A stretch of 36,155 nucleotides of DNA, from NCBI GenBank assembly GCA_944381505.1, contig CALWLK010000048.1:1-36155 (forward strand), read 5' to 3'. The notes beneath the pieces are model-generated. The model saw only the letters and a list, made by a program, of their open reading frames with translations. It was not told the DNA's origin and made no database searches. The position numbers and the translations under genes are program-made. This document shows, in pieces, positions 23,906 to 32,820 of this stretch (positions are counted from its first letter, which is position 1; the number at the start of each line of letters is the position of its first letter). This stretch comes from an uncultured Lachnospiraceae bacterium. GTDB lineage: Bacteria > Bacillota > Clostridia > Lachnospirales > Lachnospiraceae.

Positions 23906-24302
23906 GATAATCTTATTCACTCATGGCGGGCTGGCAGCCGGAATGCTGGACACCTCCAGGCTCATCATGGGGGAGCAGGAGGAGCTGGAGAGCTACTCCG
24001 TGGAGGAAGGCTGCAATACAGATGAACTCAAGGAGAGAGTAAAGAACTCCATAAAAGAGTCCTGCGAAAGGGGTGAGGAGGTGTTGGTGCTCACGGATCT
24101 TATGTTCGGCACACCCTTCAACATTACCGTACAGCTTCAGGACGAGTGTCATTTCAGCCACATTACCGGGGCAAACCTCCCCATACTTCTGGAGGCCCTC
24201 AACAGGAGAGCCGATTCTGACCTCAAGTCGGCCATGGAGGGGCTGGTGGACACCGCAAGAGAGTGCATGAAGGACTGCAGTATGCTTTTGGAGCTTTCAT
24301 AA
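23898..24302 (+). CDS. PTS mannose/fructose-family EIIA component
   Basis: A 134-residue EIIA of the mannose family, a cytoplasmic phosphocarrier between HPr and EIIB. The phosphorylated histidine is H9 in ILFTHGGLAAGM, and the DLMFGTPFN segment (residues 69-77) is the typical strand-loop. The length fits a stand-alone EIIA domain, without the EIIB domain fused in ManX. The ATG lies inside the regulator gene, with GGAGGAGG just upstream. Family membership does not fix the sugar, since it ranges over mannose, sorbose, fructose, N-acetylgalactosamine and Amadori compounds. Confidence 0.93.
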   Translation: MFKIILFTHGGLAAGMLDTSRLIMGEQEELESYSVEEGCNTDELKERVKNSIKESCERGEEVLVLTDLMFGTPFNITVQLQDECHFSHITGANLPILLEALNRRADSDLKSAMEGLVDTARECMKDCSMLLELS

Positions 24303-24331
24303 AGGATATCAGGGCAGGGAAGGAGAATAAA

Positions 24332-24808
24332 ATGAAAAATATAGTTCTTACGAGGATAGATGACAGACTGATTCACGGACAGGTGGTGACGGCTTGGATA
24401 AAACAATACCCCATAAACAAGATACTTATAATAGACGACGAGCTTTCAAAGAACAAGCTCATGGAGAGGATATATAAGGCGGCGGCCCCCATAGGCATAG
24501 AGGTGATAATAAAGACCCTTGAGGACGCCAAGGCATTCCTCATGGAGGCACCCGAGGCCGGGGAGAATGTGATGATACTTGTAAAAGTGCCCGAGATAAT
24601 AGAGGACCTTCTCAATTCGGACATACCCATAGACAAGGTCATACTTGGAGGAATGGGAGCAAAGAAGGGCAGAAAGACCTTCAACAGGAACATCTCCGCA
24701 AGCGATGAGGAGATAGAGAGCTTCAGAAGGATCATGGAGAAGGGGACCGAGATGATTTATCAGCTTGTCCCGGGAGACAAGGCTGTAAATGTTAAAAGTC
24801 TGCTTTAA
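24332..24808 (+). CDS. PTS mannose/fructose-family EIIB component
   Basis: A 158-residue EIIB that takes the phosphate from EIIA and gives it to the incoming sugar. The active histidine is H15 in RIDDRLIHGQVV. VILGGMGAKKGRKTFNRNIS near residue 110 and the C-terminal QLVPGDKAV are typical of the family. The start is the ATG at 24332, following AAGGAGA; the longer frame from 24263 overlaps the EIIA gene and has no family support. EIIA, EIIB and the membrane component follow each other closely. Confidence 0.93.
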   Translation: MKNIVLTRIDDRLIHGQVVTAWIKQYPINKILIIDDELSKNKLMERIYKAAAPIGIEVIIKTLEDAKAFLMEAPEAGENVMILVKVPEIIEDLLNSDIPIDKVILGGMGAKKGRKTFNRNISASDEEIESFRRIMEKGTEMIYQLVPGDKAVNVKSLL

Positions 24809-24843
24809 TAAGCAAACCATAATGAAAAAAAGGAGGGGTAAAT

Positions 24844-26451
24844 ATGAGTTTATTAACAGCAATCTTACTGTCACTGTTGTACTATCTCGGAAATAGTACC
24901 TGGGGCTTGGGAGTCGGATGGTGGACTCTCATGAGACCTATGGTATCGGGATTTCTGGCAGGCGTGGTACTTGGAGATCCCGTTATGGGAGCTATGGTTG
25001 GAGCACAGATAAATGTGCTTTACCTTGGATTCATAGGCGCGGGAGGCGCTGTACCTTCGGACATCTGCCTCGCGGGAGTTGTTGGAACAACTATCGCCAT
25101 AACAGGTAATCTTTCAGCCGAGACAGCTATGGCTCTTGCCGTACCCGTGGGACTTTTGGGAACCATCATAAACGTTGCAAAGATGACCATAAACACATTC
25201 TGGGTAAGGATAGCCGAGAAGATGGCTGCAAAGGGAGATACGAGCAAATACTACATTCCTGACGTAATACTTCCTCAGCTTTCACTTTTCATCATGTCCT
25301 TTATCCCCTGCTTCCTGATAGTTTATTTCGGAGCCGAGTACGTTCAGCCCGTTATAGATTTCTTGGGAGAAAACATTGTAGGAGCACTCACAACAGTCGG
25401 TGGCATGCTTCCCGCAGTAGGTATCGCCCTTACCTTCAAGGCTCTCTTTAAGGGTGAGTCCATAGTATTCTTCTTCCTGGGCTTCCTCATGGTGCAGTAC
25501 TTCGGCTTGGGAATGATAGGCCTTGGCTTCATGGCTTTCGTCATCACAATAATCTACATGCAGCTCAAGGGACATGGACTTGAGAACATCAAGGCCGGAT
25601 TTATCCAGCCCGAGGGAAATGAGGAGACAAAGTATGTCCTTTTGGACAAGAAGACCATAAAGAAGTCTTGGTTCAGATGGATAATGTTCAACCAGGCAAA
25701 CTACAACTATGAGAGAATGCAGGGCACAGGCTTCTGCCATGCCATGCTTCCCATAATCAACAAGCTCTATCCGAACAATAAGGAGAAGAGAGAGGAGCTC
25801 ATGCAGACCCATATGCAGTTCTTTAACACAGAGCCTCAGTGGGGAGCCTGCATAATAGGACTTACGGCAGCTCTTGAGGAGAAGAGAGCTCAGGGTAATG
25901 AGGAGATCTCCGAGGACATGATAACTTCCATAAAGTCAGGACTTATGGGACCTCTTGCAGGTATAGGAGACACCATAGACGGTGGCGTTGTTACCCCGCT
26001 GCTTTTGACCTTCTTCATCGGAATCGCTCAGACCGGAAATATCTTCGGAGTTATCGGTTACGTTATATGCGCAGCGCTTTTCATGTGGACTGTTTACTGG
26101 AACTCATACAAGCTGGGATATGAGAAGGGCAGCGACGCTATAGTGGGAATAATGGAGAGCGGACTCATCAATCGTCTCATCCTTGGCGCATCTGTTTTAG
26201 GATGTCTGGTTTTAGGCGGCTTGGTAGGAAACTACGTAACTCTCAGCCTCGCTATAAACATCCCTGTGGGTGGAGAGGAGCTTTTCAGCATTCAGGAACA
26301 GCTCTGCGACGTTATACTTCCGGGCATGCTTCCCTTGCTTCTCACTCTCGGAACATATAAGCTCATGAAAAAGGGAGTTTCAGCAGTCAAGGTTATGGCT
26401 ATCATAGCAGTTGTTGGATTTGTCGGAGGCCTTGTGGGAATATTCGCTTAA
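24844..26451 (+). CDS. Fused PTS EIIC-EIID membrane component
   Basis: A 535-residue membrane protein joining two normally separate subunits of the mannose-family PTS. Residues 1 to about 245 match EIIC (GNSTWGLGVGWWTL, GAQINVLYLGFIGAGGAVP, about six membrane segments). A short polar linker (about 245-268) leads to EIID (about 269-535), beginning KKSWFRWIMFNQANYNYERMQG and containing MGPLAGIGDTIDGG. No stop or frameshift lies between the parts. Together they form the sugar channel and phosphorylation gate. AAAGGAGGGG precedes the ATG. The fused form would fix the stoichiometry at 1:1. Confidence 0.92.
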   Translation: MSLLTAILLSLLYYLGNSTWGLGVGWWTLMRPMVSGFLAGVVLGDPVMGAMVGAQINVLYLGFIGAGGAVPSDICLAGVVGTTIAITGNLSAETAMALAVPVGLLGTIINVAKMTINTFWVRIAEKMAAKGDTSKYYIPDVILPQLSLFIMSFIPCFLIVYFGAEYVQPVIDFLGENIVGALTTVGGMLPAVGIALTFKALFKGESIVFFFLGFLMVQYFGLGMIGLGFMAFVITIIYMQLKGHGLENIKAGFIQPEGNEETKYVLLDKKTIKKSWFRWIMFNQANYNYERMQGTGFCHAMLPIINKLYPNNKEKREELMQTHMQFFNTEPQWGACIIGLTAALEEKRAQGNEEISEDMITSIKSGLMGPLAGIGDTIDGGVVTPLLLTFFIGIAQTGNIFGVIGYVICAALFMWTVYWNSYKLGYEKGSDAIVGIMESGLINRLILGASVLGCLVLGGLVGNYVTLSLAINIPVGGEELFSIQEQLCDVILPGMLPLLLTLGTYKLMKKGVSAVKVMAIIAVVGFVGGLVGIFA

Positions 26452-26488
26452 GCATTCCGGACCAATACATCAAGGAGGATAATGGATT

Positions 26489-27703
26489 ATGACACATGAG
26501 TACAGAAGCTTTTCCTACGAGGAGTACAAGCTTCACAACGATAAGCTGCATGCGGAAATGGAGAAGGAAGGCATAGATATGCTGCTTCTCTCCACTCCGG
26601 AGAACATTTACTATTCAACAGGCTACAGATCATGGTACACCTCAAGCCTTTTCAGGCCTGTGTACGTGCTGGTCCCCAGAGAGGGCGATCCGGCTATCAT
26701 CCTCAGGATAAATGAGAAAACCACTGTGGAATATACAAGCCATACGCCTCGTGTATATGTATGGGGCACTGTCACAAGGAATTTGGGAAAGCTCGACGGA
26801 AAAGATCCCATTGAACTTGTAGACAAGGTCATAAAGGACATTCAGCCGGACACAAAGACGATCGGCTTGGAGGCGGGAGATGGAATGCAGTATTTCTGGT
26901 CCGTAAAGCTCCTTGACGAGATAATAAAGTCACAGCCCGCAATAGAATTTACTGACGGCAGCAAGGCAATACAGAAGGCGAGAATGGTAAAGACAGACTG
27001 GGAGATATCGAGGATCAGGGAGGTCTGCCGTGTCACCGAGGAGGCCATACTTGAGACCGGAAAGACCATAGTTGCCGGAAAGACCACTGAAAAGGATGTG
27101 GCGAGAGGCATAGCAACTCGCATGGCTGAAAAGGGTGTTGACAAGATATCATACCTCACGGTCACAAGCGGTACAGATAAATACTGCACCTTCAACACCT
27201 ACGCCACAGACAGAGTGATTCAGAAGGGCGAGTACGTGCTTGTGGACATCAGCGGACATATAGACGGATACGCCTCGGATATGACGAGAGTATTCTACTT
27301 GGGAAAGGCTCCTGATGTGGAGAGAAGGATGGCTCAGACAGCAAGCGACTGCGTAGTCATCGCAAAGGAGGCCATGAAGCCCGGAGTTCCCGTATCGGAG
27401 ATCAACAAGATATGCGAGGGAGTTATAAAGAGCTCGGAGTTCGGAGATTTCGTCATCCACTCCAGCGGGCACGCCATAGGTCTCAACGTGGTCGAGTACC
27501 CCACCATAGATGACGGAGCTGTGGAAAAGCTTCAGAAAAACATGGTGTTTGCCGTGGAGAACGGAGTTTATCCCTTTGATTTGGAGAAGGGTGTGGAGTC
27601 GATATATCTCTCCTTCAGAATGGAGGACGAGGTGCTCATAACAGAGGACGGAGCCGAGTGGATAACCGGCCCCGGAGAGCCCCTGATAGAGATAGACTGC
27701 TAA
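26489..27703 (+). CDS. M24-family metallopeptidase (Xaa-Pro peptidase/creatinase type)
   Basis: A 404-residue protein with an N-terminal creatinase-like domain (about 1-165) and a pita-bread M24 domain (about 170-404). All five metal ligands are present: D253, D264, H328, E357 and E379, with the substrate-side H324. No signal peptide, so it is cytoplasmic. Relatives cleave Xaa-Pro bonds or hydrolyse amidine compounds such as creatine. It is the last gene of the PTS operon (AAGGAGG 10 bases before the ATG, terminator directly after), so it probably acts on what the PTS imports, for example a sugar-linked peptide or imino acid. That link is inferred from position only. Confidence 0.9.
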   Translation: MTHEYRSFSYEEYKLHNDKLHAEMEKEGIDMLLLSTPENIYYSTGYRSWYTSSLFRPVYVLVPREGDPAIILRINEKTTVEYTSHTPRVYVWGTVTRNLGKLDGKDPIELVDKVIKDIQPDTKTIGLEAGDGMQYFWSVKLLDEIIKSQPAIEFTDGSKAIQKARMVKTDWEISRIREVCRVTEEAILETGKTIVAGKTTEKDVARGIATRMAEKGVDKISYLTVTSGTDKYCTFNTYATDRVIQKGEYVLVDISGHIDGYASDMTRVFYLGKAPDVERRMAQTASDCVVIAKEAMKPGVPVSEINKICEGVIKSSEFGDFVIHSSGHAIGLNVVEYPTIDDGAVEKLQKNMVFAVENGVYPFDLEKGVESIYLSFRMEDEVLITEDGAEWITGPGEPLIEIDC

Positions 27704-27730
27704 AGGGAGAAGTGCGAAATTTATAAAATC

Positions 27731-27784
27731 AAAGAAGAGGCGTCATGTAGAGAGGGAGGAATAAAACTCCCTCCTCTTCTTTTA
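27731..27784 (+). terminator. Intrinsic terminator of the PTS operon
   Basis: AAAGAAGAGG (27731-27740) pairs with CCTCTTCTTT (27773-27782) around an inner GAGGGAG/CTCCCTC hairpin. The T residues of the outer arm end the transcript. The mirror A/T design would also block antisense transcription. Confidence 0.85.
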
Positions 27785-27815
27785 AGTACGTTTTACTTTT
27801 TAAGATTTCTGAAAC

Positions 27816-27844
27816 TTGTAAAAATCCACACATACAGTTATAAT
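27816..27844 (+). promoter_or_regulatory. Promoter of the surface-glycan operon
   Basis: TTGTAA (27816-27821) and a perfect TATAAT (27839-27844), 17 bases apart. The transcript would start near 27851, giving a leader of about 62 bases that contains alternative hairpins. Confidence 0.8.
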
Positions 27845-27873
27845 GCTATGAGTAAATAAAATCAGAGCTATCC

Positions 27874-27903
27874 ACGCCTTTTTCAGGGCGTAGATCAAAG
27901 GCG
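27874..27903 (+). promoter_or_regulatory. Candidate translational switch in the glycan-operon leader
   Basis: CGCCTTT (27875-27881) can pair with AAAGGCG (27897-27903), which is the only ribosome-site-like sequence before the ATG at 27913. The same left arm, as ACGCC (27874-27878), can instead pair with GGCGT (27887-27891), freeing that site. The two folds are mutually exclusive. No known riboswitch was recognised. Confidence 0.4.
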
Positions 27904-27912
27904 GACAGACAG

Positions 27913-28917
27913 ATGTCAGAGACAAGTGAGAGAAAAAAAATAAGCATAGTCGTGCCCTGCTATAACGAGGAGGCAAACGTCAGGCTCATGAGAGACGCCA
28001 TAGAGGGGCGCTTCAATGAGGATGAGACCTTAAAAAAGTACGACTATGATATAGTTTTTATAGACAACGATTCCACGGACAACACCAGGTCGGAGCTCAG
28101 GAGGCTCTGCGCCGAGGACAGGGCTCACGTTAAAGCCATCTTTAACGCCAAGAACTTCGGCCAGTTCAATTCACCCTACTATGCCATGCTTCAGACCGAC
28201 GGGGACGCCACTATGCTCATGGCGGCGGACTTTCAGGATCCCCCGGAGCTTATATCGGAGTTTGTCAGAAGCTGGGAGGAGGGCTACAGGATAGTCATAG
28301 GAGTGAAGGCCCACAGCACCGACGGAAAGCTAGTCTACGCCTTCCGCTGTATGTACTACAAGCTCATAAAGAAATTTTCCCAGGTGGATCAGATAGAGCA
28401 CTTCACAGGCTTCGGCCTTTATGACAGGAGCTTTATAGACGTGATGAGGGAGCTTGACGATCCCACGCCCTTTTTGAGGGGGATAGTGGCGGAGCTGGGC
28501 TTCCACAGGAAGGAGATACCCTACGACCAGCCCAAGAGGCGGGCGGGAAAGACCTCCAACAACTTTTACACACTCTACGACGCGGCGATGCTGGGATTTA
28601 CCTCATACACAAAGGTGGGCTTGAGGATAGCCACCTTCGCGGGAGCCATATGCTCCGGGCTCTGTCTTCTGGTGGCCTTCATCTACCTTATAATGAAGCT
28701 CATCTGGTGGGACCGTTTCCCCGCAGGAATGACGCCCCTTCTCATAGGGATGCTCTTTTTGGGAAGCGTGCAGATATTTTTTATAGGAGTTGTGGGGGAG
28801 TACATACTCAGCATCAATCAGAGAGTAATGCACAGGCCCCTTGTGGTGGAGGAGGAGAGGATAAATTTCCCTGAAAAGCGGGAAGACGACTCGACAAACA
28901 AGAAAAATGAAGGATAG
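27913..28917 (+). CDS. GtrB/DPM1-like membrane glycosyltransferase (GT2)
   Basis: A 334-residue family 2 glycosyltransferase with the GT-A domain at about 9-225: SIVVPCYNEE (11-20), FIDNDSTDNT and the ADFQDPPE metal/sugar-donor motif (105-112). Two membrane helices follow (about 236-262 and 272-296), with the conserved GVVGEYI loop. This layout is that of enzymes that load glucose or another sugar onto undecaprenyl phosphate (GtrB, YfdH, ArnC class). It would supply a lipid-linked sugar for modifying the surface glycan outside the membrane. It is the first gene of the operon and overlaps the methyltransferase gene by 11 bases. Confidence 0.9.
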   Translation: MSETSERKKISIVVPCYNEEANVRLMRDAIEGRFNEDETLKKYDYDIVFIDNDSTDNTRSELRRLCAEDRAHVKAIFNAKNFGQFNSPYYAMLQTDGDATMLMAADFQDPPELISEFVRSWEEGYRIVIGVKAHSTDGKLVYAFRCMYYKLIKKFSQVDQIEHFTGFGLYDRSFIDVMRELDDPTPFLRGIVAELGFHRKEIPYDQPKRRAGKTSNNFYTLYDAAMLGFTSYTKVGLRIATFAGAICSGLCLLVAFIYLIMKLIWWDRFPAGMTPLLIGMLFLGSVQIFFIGVVGEYILSINQRVMHRPLVVEEERINFPEKREDDSTNKKNEG

Positions 28918-30163
28918 AAACATCCCGAAAACAGAATACAACAGGAAAACCTGCCTTATGTGTGGCTCAGAACTCGGCTCTGAGCCATTGATGATATTGG
29001 AAAACATGCCGGCCTCGGCCCAGGATATACCTCTAAAGGAGGAGCTTCCCTCGGACAGAGGAATAGAGCTCAGGCTTTTTAAGTGCCCTCGCTGCGGGCT
29101 TTATCAGTTCGACTGCGAGCCTGTGTCCTACTACAGAGACGTGATAAGGGCCGTGGGGCTGTCGGAGACCATGAGAGAGCTGAGGCGCACAGACTACGCC
29201 CACATGACGGAAAGCTACGGCCTTTCAGGGGGCAGATTTCTGGAGTGCGGCTGCGGAAGGGGAGAGTTCCTTGAGGTGTTGAGGGAGTTTCCTGTACAGG
29301 CCTACGGAATTGAAAACAACAGGGAGGCTGCGGAGTGCGCCGCAGAAAAGCTCGGGGCGGATCACATCCTTCAAGCCTTCCCCGATACAGGGACAGAGAT
29401 CTTTTTCGGGGGAGAGTTCGACTGCTTCTTCTCCTTCAACTTCCTTGAGCACCAGCCCTATCCCAAGGCCATGCTCGGTTCCATGTACAAAAATCTGAGA
29501 GCCGGGGGCTACGGTCTCATCACTGTTCCCTCCTTTGAATATATCCTTAAGGAGGGGAGATACTACGAGCTCATCAGGGACCACATAGCAAACTATTCCA
29601 TGGATACCCTCAAGCTTCTTTGCATAAGCTGCGGCTTCGAGATCCTCGAGGAGGGCTATATAGGGATAGGGGACACCTTGAGAGTGGTGGTTCGAAAGTT
29701 CGAAAAGGAAAGGCTTCAGGGGGAAATACAAATACCCGAGCGGGAAGGAACCGACGGCATAGAAAAGCTTGGAGAAAACTATACTCTCATAAGAGAGACT
29801 GTGAGAGCTTTCACGGAAAGCCTTGAGAAAAGGGGTGAAAAGCTTGCCCTCTGGGGAGCGGGACATCAGGGCTTTACCATAGCCTCAACCACCTCCCTTA
29901 AGGATACGGTGCTCTATATAATAGACTCGGCTCCCTTTAAGCAGGGACGCTTCGCCCCCTCAAGCCATATCCCCATAGTGGCTCCCGAGCATTTCAAGGC
30001 GGAGCCTGCGGACGCCATACTCATAGTGGCTCCGGGATACGCGAGGGAGATAAGGGAGACCATAGAAAAATTATATTCCGGGGCAAAGGATTCTCATGGG
30101 AGAGACATAAAAATGCCCGAGGTGTATAAGCTCAGCTCGGACAGGATAGAGCTGATGCCGTAA
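28907..30163 (+). CDS. SAM-dependent sugar C-methyltransferase-like protein
   Basis: A 418-residue three-part methyltransferase. The N-terminus holds a zinc-ribbon-like site (C16-x2-C19, C60-x2-C63); the middle has the SAM-binding motif FLECGCGRGEFLEV (111-124) and FFSFNFLEHQPYP; the C-terminal domain (about 300-418) begins LWGAGHQGF. This arrangement is that of deoxysugar C-methyltransferases (NovU/TylCIII-type), acting on NDP-ketosugars, though several members of unknown substrate exist in surface-glycan clusters. The start overlaps the GT2 stop. A C-methylated sugar in the polymer is an inference. Confidence 0.82.
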   Translation: MKDRNIPKTEYNRKTCLMCGSELGSEPLMILENMPASAQDIPLKEELPSDRGIELRLFKCPRCGLYQFDCEPVSYYRDVIRAVGLSETMRELRRTDYAHMTESYGLSGGRFLECGCGRGEFLEVLREFPVQAYGIENNREAAECAAEKLGADHILQAFPDTGTEIFFGGEFDCFFSFNFLEHQPYPKAMLGSMYKNLRAGGYGLITVPSFEYILKEGRYYELIRDHIANYSMDTLKLLCISCGFEILEEGYIGIGDTLRVVVRKFEKERLQGEIQIPEREGTDGIEKLGENYTLIRETVRAFTESLEKRGEKLALWGAGHQGFTIASTTSLKDTVLYIIDSAPFKQGRFAPSSHIPIVAPEHFKAEPADAILIVAPGYAREIRETIEKLYSGAKDSHGRDIKMPEVYKLSSDRIELMP

Positions 30164-30172
30164 TCAGGTCGG

Positions 30173-30213
30173 CCTGCCGCAAATCGGCGGGAAGGCGCCA
30201 CAAAGAAAGGCGC
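30173..30213 (+). other. Two intercistronic hairpins
   Basis: CCTGCCG (30173-30179) pairs with CGGCGGG (30185-30191, one G-U), and GCGCC (30195-30199) with GGCGC (30209-30213). No T run follows, so these could tune expression between the methyltransferase and the next gene rather than stop transcription. Confidence 0.45.
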
Positions 30214-30240
30214 GCATAATCAGATAAAAGGAAGAGGAAC

Positions 30241-32814
30241 ATGAAATACAGACTTGACGTCACAAGGCTCAGGGAGGGGGTCATGACCCTCAACGGATGG
30301 GCCATCCCCAAGGACGCGAAGAACAGCATAGGCTATGAGGTGAGGGACGACAGGGGAGAGAGACTCCCCGCAAGATTCGTGCCCATGCAGAGGGAGGACG
30401 TGGCCGCCATCTACAAGCTTAAAAGCTCGGAGCTCGGCTTCGATATAGAATTTCCATATGAGAGGGGAAGAGACTATTTCCTCATTATAAAGGAGACCGA
30501 GGGACAGGCGGAGGGCGTAAGGACCGTCTCCACGGCAAAGGTAAAGATAAATGAGGAGATTATAGCAAAGAGAAATTCCGTCTCCCACAGAAAGAGGGAG
30601 AAGCTCCTTGCTCTGGCAAATACCGAGACCCTGAAGGTGGCCTGGGATTTCTTTAAGGAGAACGGGGCGAGGGCCCTGTGGAAGAAGTCTGTCCACAAGC
30701 TTAAGGGCATATCCGAGGACTATGACTACAGCGAGTGGTATGAAAAGACAAGGATAAGCGAGGAGGAGCTCGAGGCACAGCGGCAGGAGATGAAGGCCCT
30801 TTCGGAAAGCGGGGCAGAACTCCCGCTGATAAGCATAGTCATTCCCGCCTATAATACCCCTGAAAAATATCTGAGGATGCTCTATGACTCCCTGAAGGCT
30901 CAGACCTATACAAGGTTTGAGGTCTGCGTGGGAGACGGCTCCGAGGGAGCAGGGGAGCAGGCGATGAGCGTGGAGGCAGTCACAAGGGAGTACGCCGCCT
31001 CGGACAGCAGATTCAAATACAAAAAGCTCGAGAGAAATCTCGGCATATCGGGAAATACCAACGAGGCTCTAAAGATGGCCGAGGGAGATTTCATAGCTCT
31101 CTGCGACCATGACGACGAGCTGACCCCTGATGCCCTCTATGAGGTGGCAAGGGCCATAAGGGAGAACCCTAAGGCCCTTCTCATATATACAGACGAGGAC
31201 AAGGTGGACTTTGACGGCAAGGCATATTTCGAGCCCCACTTCAAGTCGGACTACAATCCGGACCTTCTGACTTCGGTAAACTATATCTGTCATCTGACTG
31301 TGCTTAAGAGGGAGCTTTTGGAAAAGACCGGGGGCTTCAGACACGAGTTTGACGGCGCCCAGGACTATGACTTCTTCTTAAGGTGCTGCGAGGAGGCCAC
31401 AGGGGAGGAGAGAGAGAGGACAGAGCTCTTTTTCAGCCTCATGAGGGATAATGCCTCGGAAGCCTCCTGCTACGGCGAAAAGACCTGCGACAGGAGCGAG
31501 GCCCGAATAAATGAGCTTTCGGAGAAGACAGGACTCTCAGGGGAGGCTGTGAGGAAGCTTCTCAACGGAGAATTCATCTCGGAGACAGTGATACATATAA
31601 AGAAGGTATGCTATCACTGGCGCTGCCACAAAAATTCCACCTCCTTCAATCCTGAGTCAAAGCTTTACGCCTTTGAGGCGGGAAAGCGGGCCATAATGGA
31701 GCACTATAAAAGGACGGGAGTTGAGGCGGACAGGGTGGAGGACGGAGTTACCTACGGATTTTATCACAGCATATTGAAGCTCCCACGTGGGCTTTCGGAG
31801 GGCTGCGGACCTGATGAGAAGGTCTCCGTCATCATACCGAATAAGGACCATGTGGACGATCTCGACAAGTGCATACGCTCACTTATCAGAAACTCCGACT
31901 TTCGCAGGCTGGAGTTTGTGATAGTTGAAAATAATTCCACGGAGGAAAAGACCGAGGAGTATTACAGGAAGATAGAGGGGAATCCCGAGTATTTCATTTC
32001 CAAGGAGGGGAACAGCCCTTCCTGCGGAGGTCCCTCCGTATCTGAGATAGAGATAAAGGTGGTGAGATGGCCTCGGGAGTTCAACTACTCCGCCATCAAT
32101 AACTTCGGAGTCCTCCGTTCCACAGGAGAATACCTGCTGTTTTTAAATAACGACGTGGAGCTCATAAACCCCGCTTCTGTCTCGGAGATGCTCGGAGTGA
32201 TGCAGAGACCGGAGGTGGGAGTCTGCGGCGCAAGACTCCTCTACGAGGATGATACCATACAGCACGGCGGCGTGGTGGTGGGCTTCGGCGGCATAGCGGG
32301 AGGCTGCTTTATAGGCCTTCACGAGAAGGAGAACAGCTACATGCACAGAGCCATGTGCTCTCAGGATTACTCTGCGGTCACAGCCGCCTGCCTCATGACA
32401 AAGAGAGAGGTGTTCATGGCTGCAGGAGGCTTCTACGAGGGCCTTGCTGTGGCGTTCAACGATATCGACTACTGCATGGCGGTCCGTGCCCTCGGAAAGC
32501 TGGTGGTATATAACCCCTACGTGACCTTTCACCATTACGAGTCAAAGTCGAGGGGACTTGAGGACACTCCGGAGAAGGTGGAGCGCTTCAACGGAGAGAT
32601 AGCCGTGTTTGCCGACAGATGGGGTGAGATATTGAAGGACGGAGATCCCTATTACAATCCGAATCTCACCCTGAGAAAATCAAACTTCGCCCTCAGGGAC
32701 CTTTCCAAGGAGAAGCCGGGAGAGCCCTACAAGCTTGAGCTGGACGTGAAAAAACAGCTTCAGACAGTGGAGCGGGAGAAGAAAAGGCGCGAGGAGGCCC
32801 TGAAGGAGTCTTAG
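30241..32814 (+). CDS. Tandem-domain family 2 glycosyltransferase
   Basis: An 857-residue cytoplasmic enzyme with two GT-A domains. An N-terminal beta-type domain (about 1-110) and a helical linker precede GT-A 1 (about 196-400: ISIVIPAYNTP, CDHDDELTPDAL, YTDEDKVDFDG). GT-A 2 starts near 525 (VSVIIPNKDHVDDL, LLFLNNDVELINP, FNDIDYCMAVR). Such double enzymes in Firmicute and rhamnan-type clusters add two sugars, or alternating linkages, to a lipid-linked chain. GT-A 1 is interrupted by about 60 residues (around 385-445) rich in Glu and Ser. An AAGGAAGAGG site precedes the ATG. The next GT2 gene starts 6 bases after its stop. Confidence 0.88.
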   Translation: MKYRLDVTRLREGVMTLNGWAIPKDAKNSIGYEVRDDRGERLPARFVPMQREDVAAIYKLKSSELGFDIEFPYERGRDYFLIIKETEGQAEGVRTVSTAKVKINEEIIAKRNSVSHRKREKLLALANTETLKVAWDFFKENGARALWKKSVHKLKGISEDYDYSEWYEKTRISEEELEAQRQEMKALSESGAELPLISIVIPAYNTPEKYLRMLYDSLKAQTYTRFEVCVGDGSEGAGEQAMSVEAVTREYAASDSRFKYKKLERNLGISGNTNEALKMAEGDFIALCDHDDELTPDALYEVARAIRENPKALLIYTDEDKVDFDGKAYFEPHFKSDYNPDLLTSVNYICHLTVLKRELLEKTGGFRHEFDGAQDYDFFLRCCEEATGEERERTELFFSLMRDNASEASCYGEKTCDRSEARINELSEKTGLSGEAVRKLLNGEFISETVIHIKKVCYHWRCHKNSTSFNPESKLYAFEAGKRAIMEHYKRTGVEADRVEDGVTYGFYHSILKLPRGLSEGCGPDEKVSVIIPNKDHVDDLDKCIRSLIRNSDFRRLEFVIVENNSTEEKTEEYYRKIEGNPEYFISKEGNSPSCGGPSVSEIEIKVVRWPREFNYSAINNFGVLRSTGEYLLFLNNDVELINPASVSEMLGVMQRPEVGVCGARLLYEDDTIQHGGVVVGFGGIAGGCFIGLHEKENSYMHRAMCSQDYSAVTAACLMTKREVFMAAGGFYEGLAVAFNDIDYCMAVRALGKLVVYNPYVTFHHYESKSRGLEDTPEKVERFNGEIAVFADRWGEILKDGDPYYNPNLTLRKSNFALRDLSKEKPGEPYKLELDVKKQLQTVEREKKRREEALKES

Positions 32815-32820
32815 GAGCAT

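Noticed and set aside
24263..24331. Longer N-terminus for EIIB
   Set aside because: It overlaps the EIIA gene and adds non-family residues; AAGGAGA precedes the ATG at 24332.
21980..27703. Assignment of the PTS operon as a glucoselysine/fructoselysine system
   Set aside because: No deglycase gene is present, and the regulator is not of the sigma-54-dependent LevR type.
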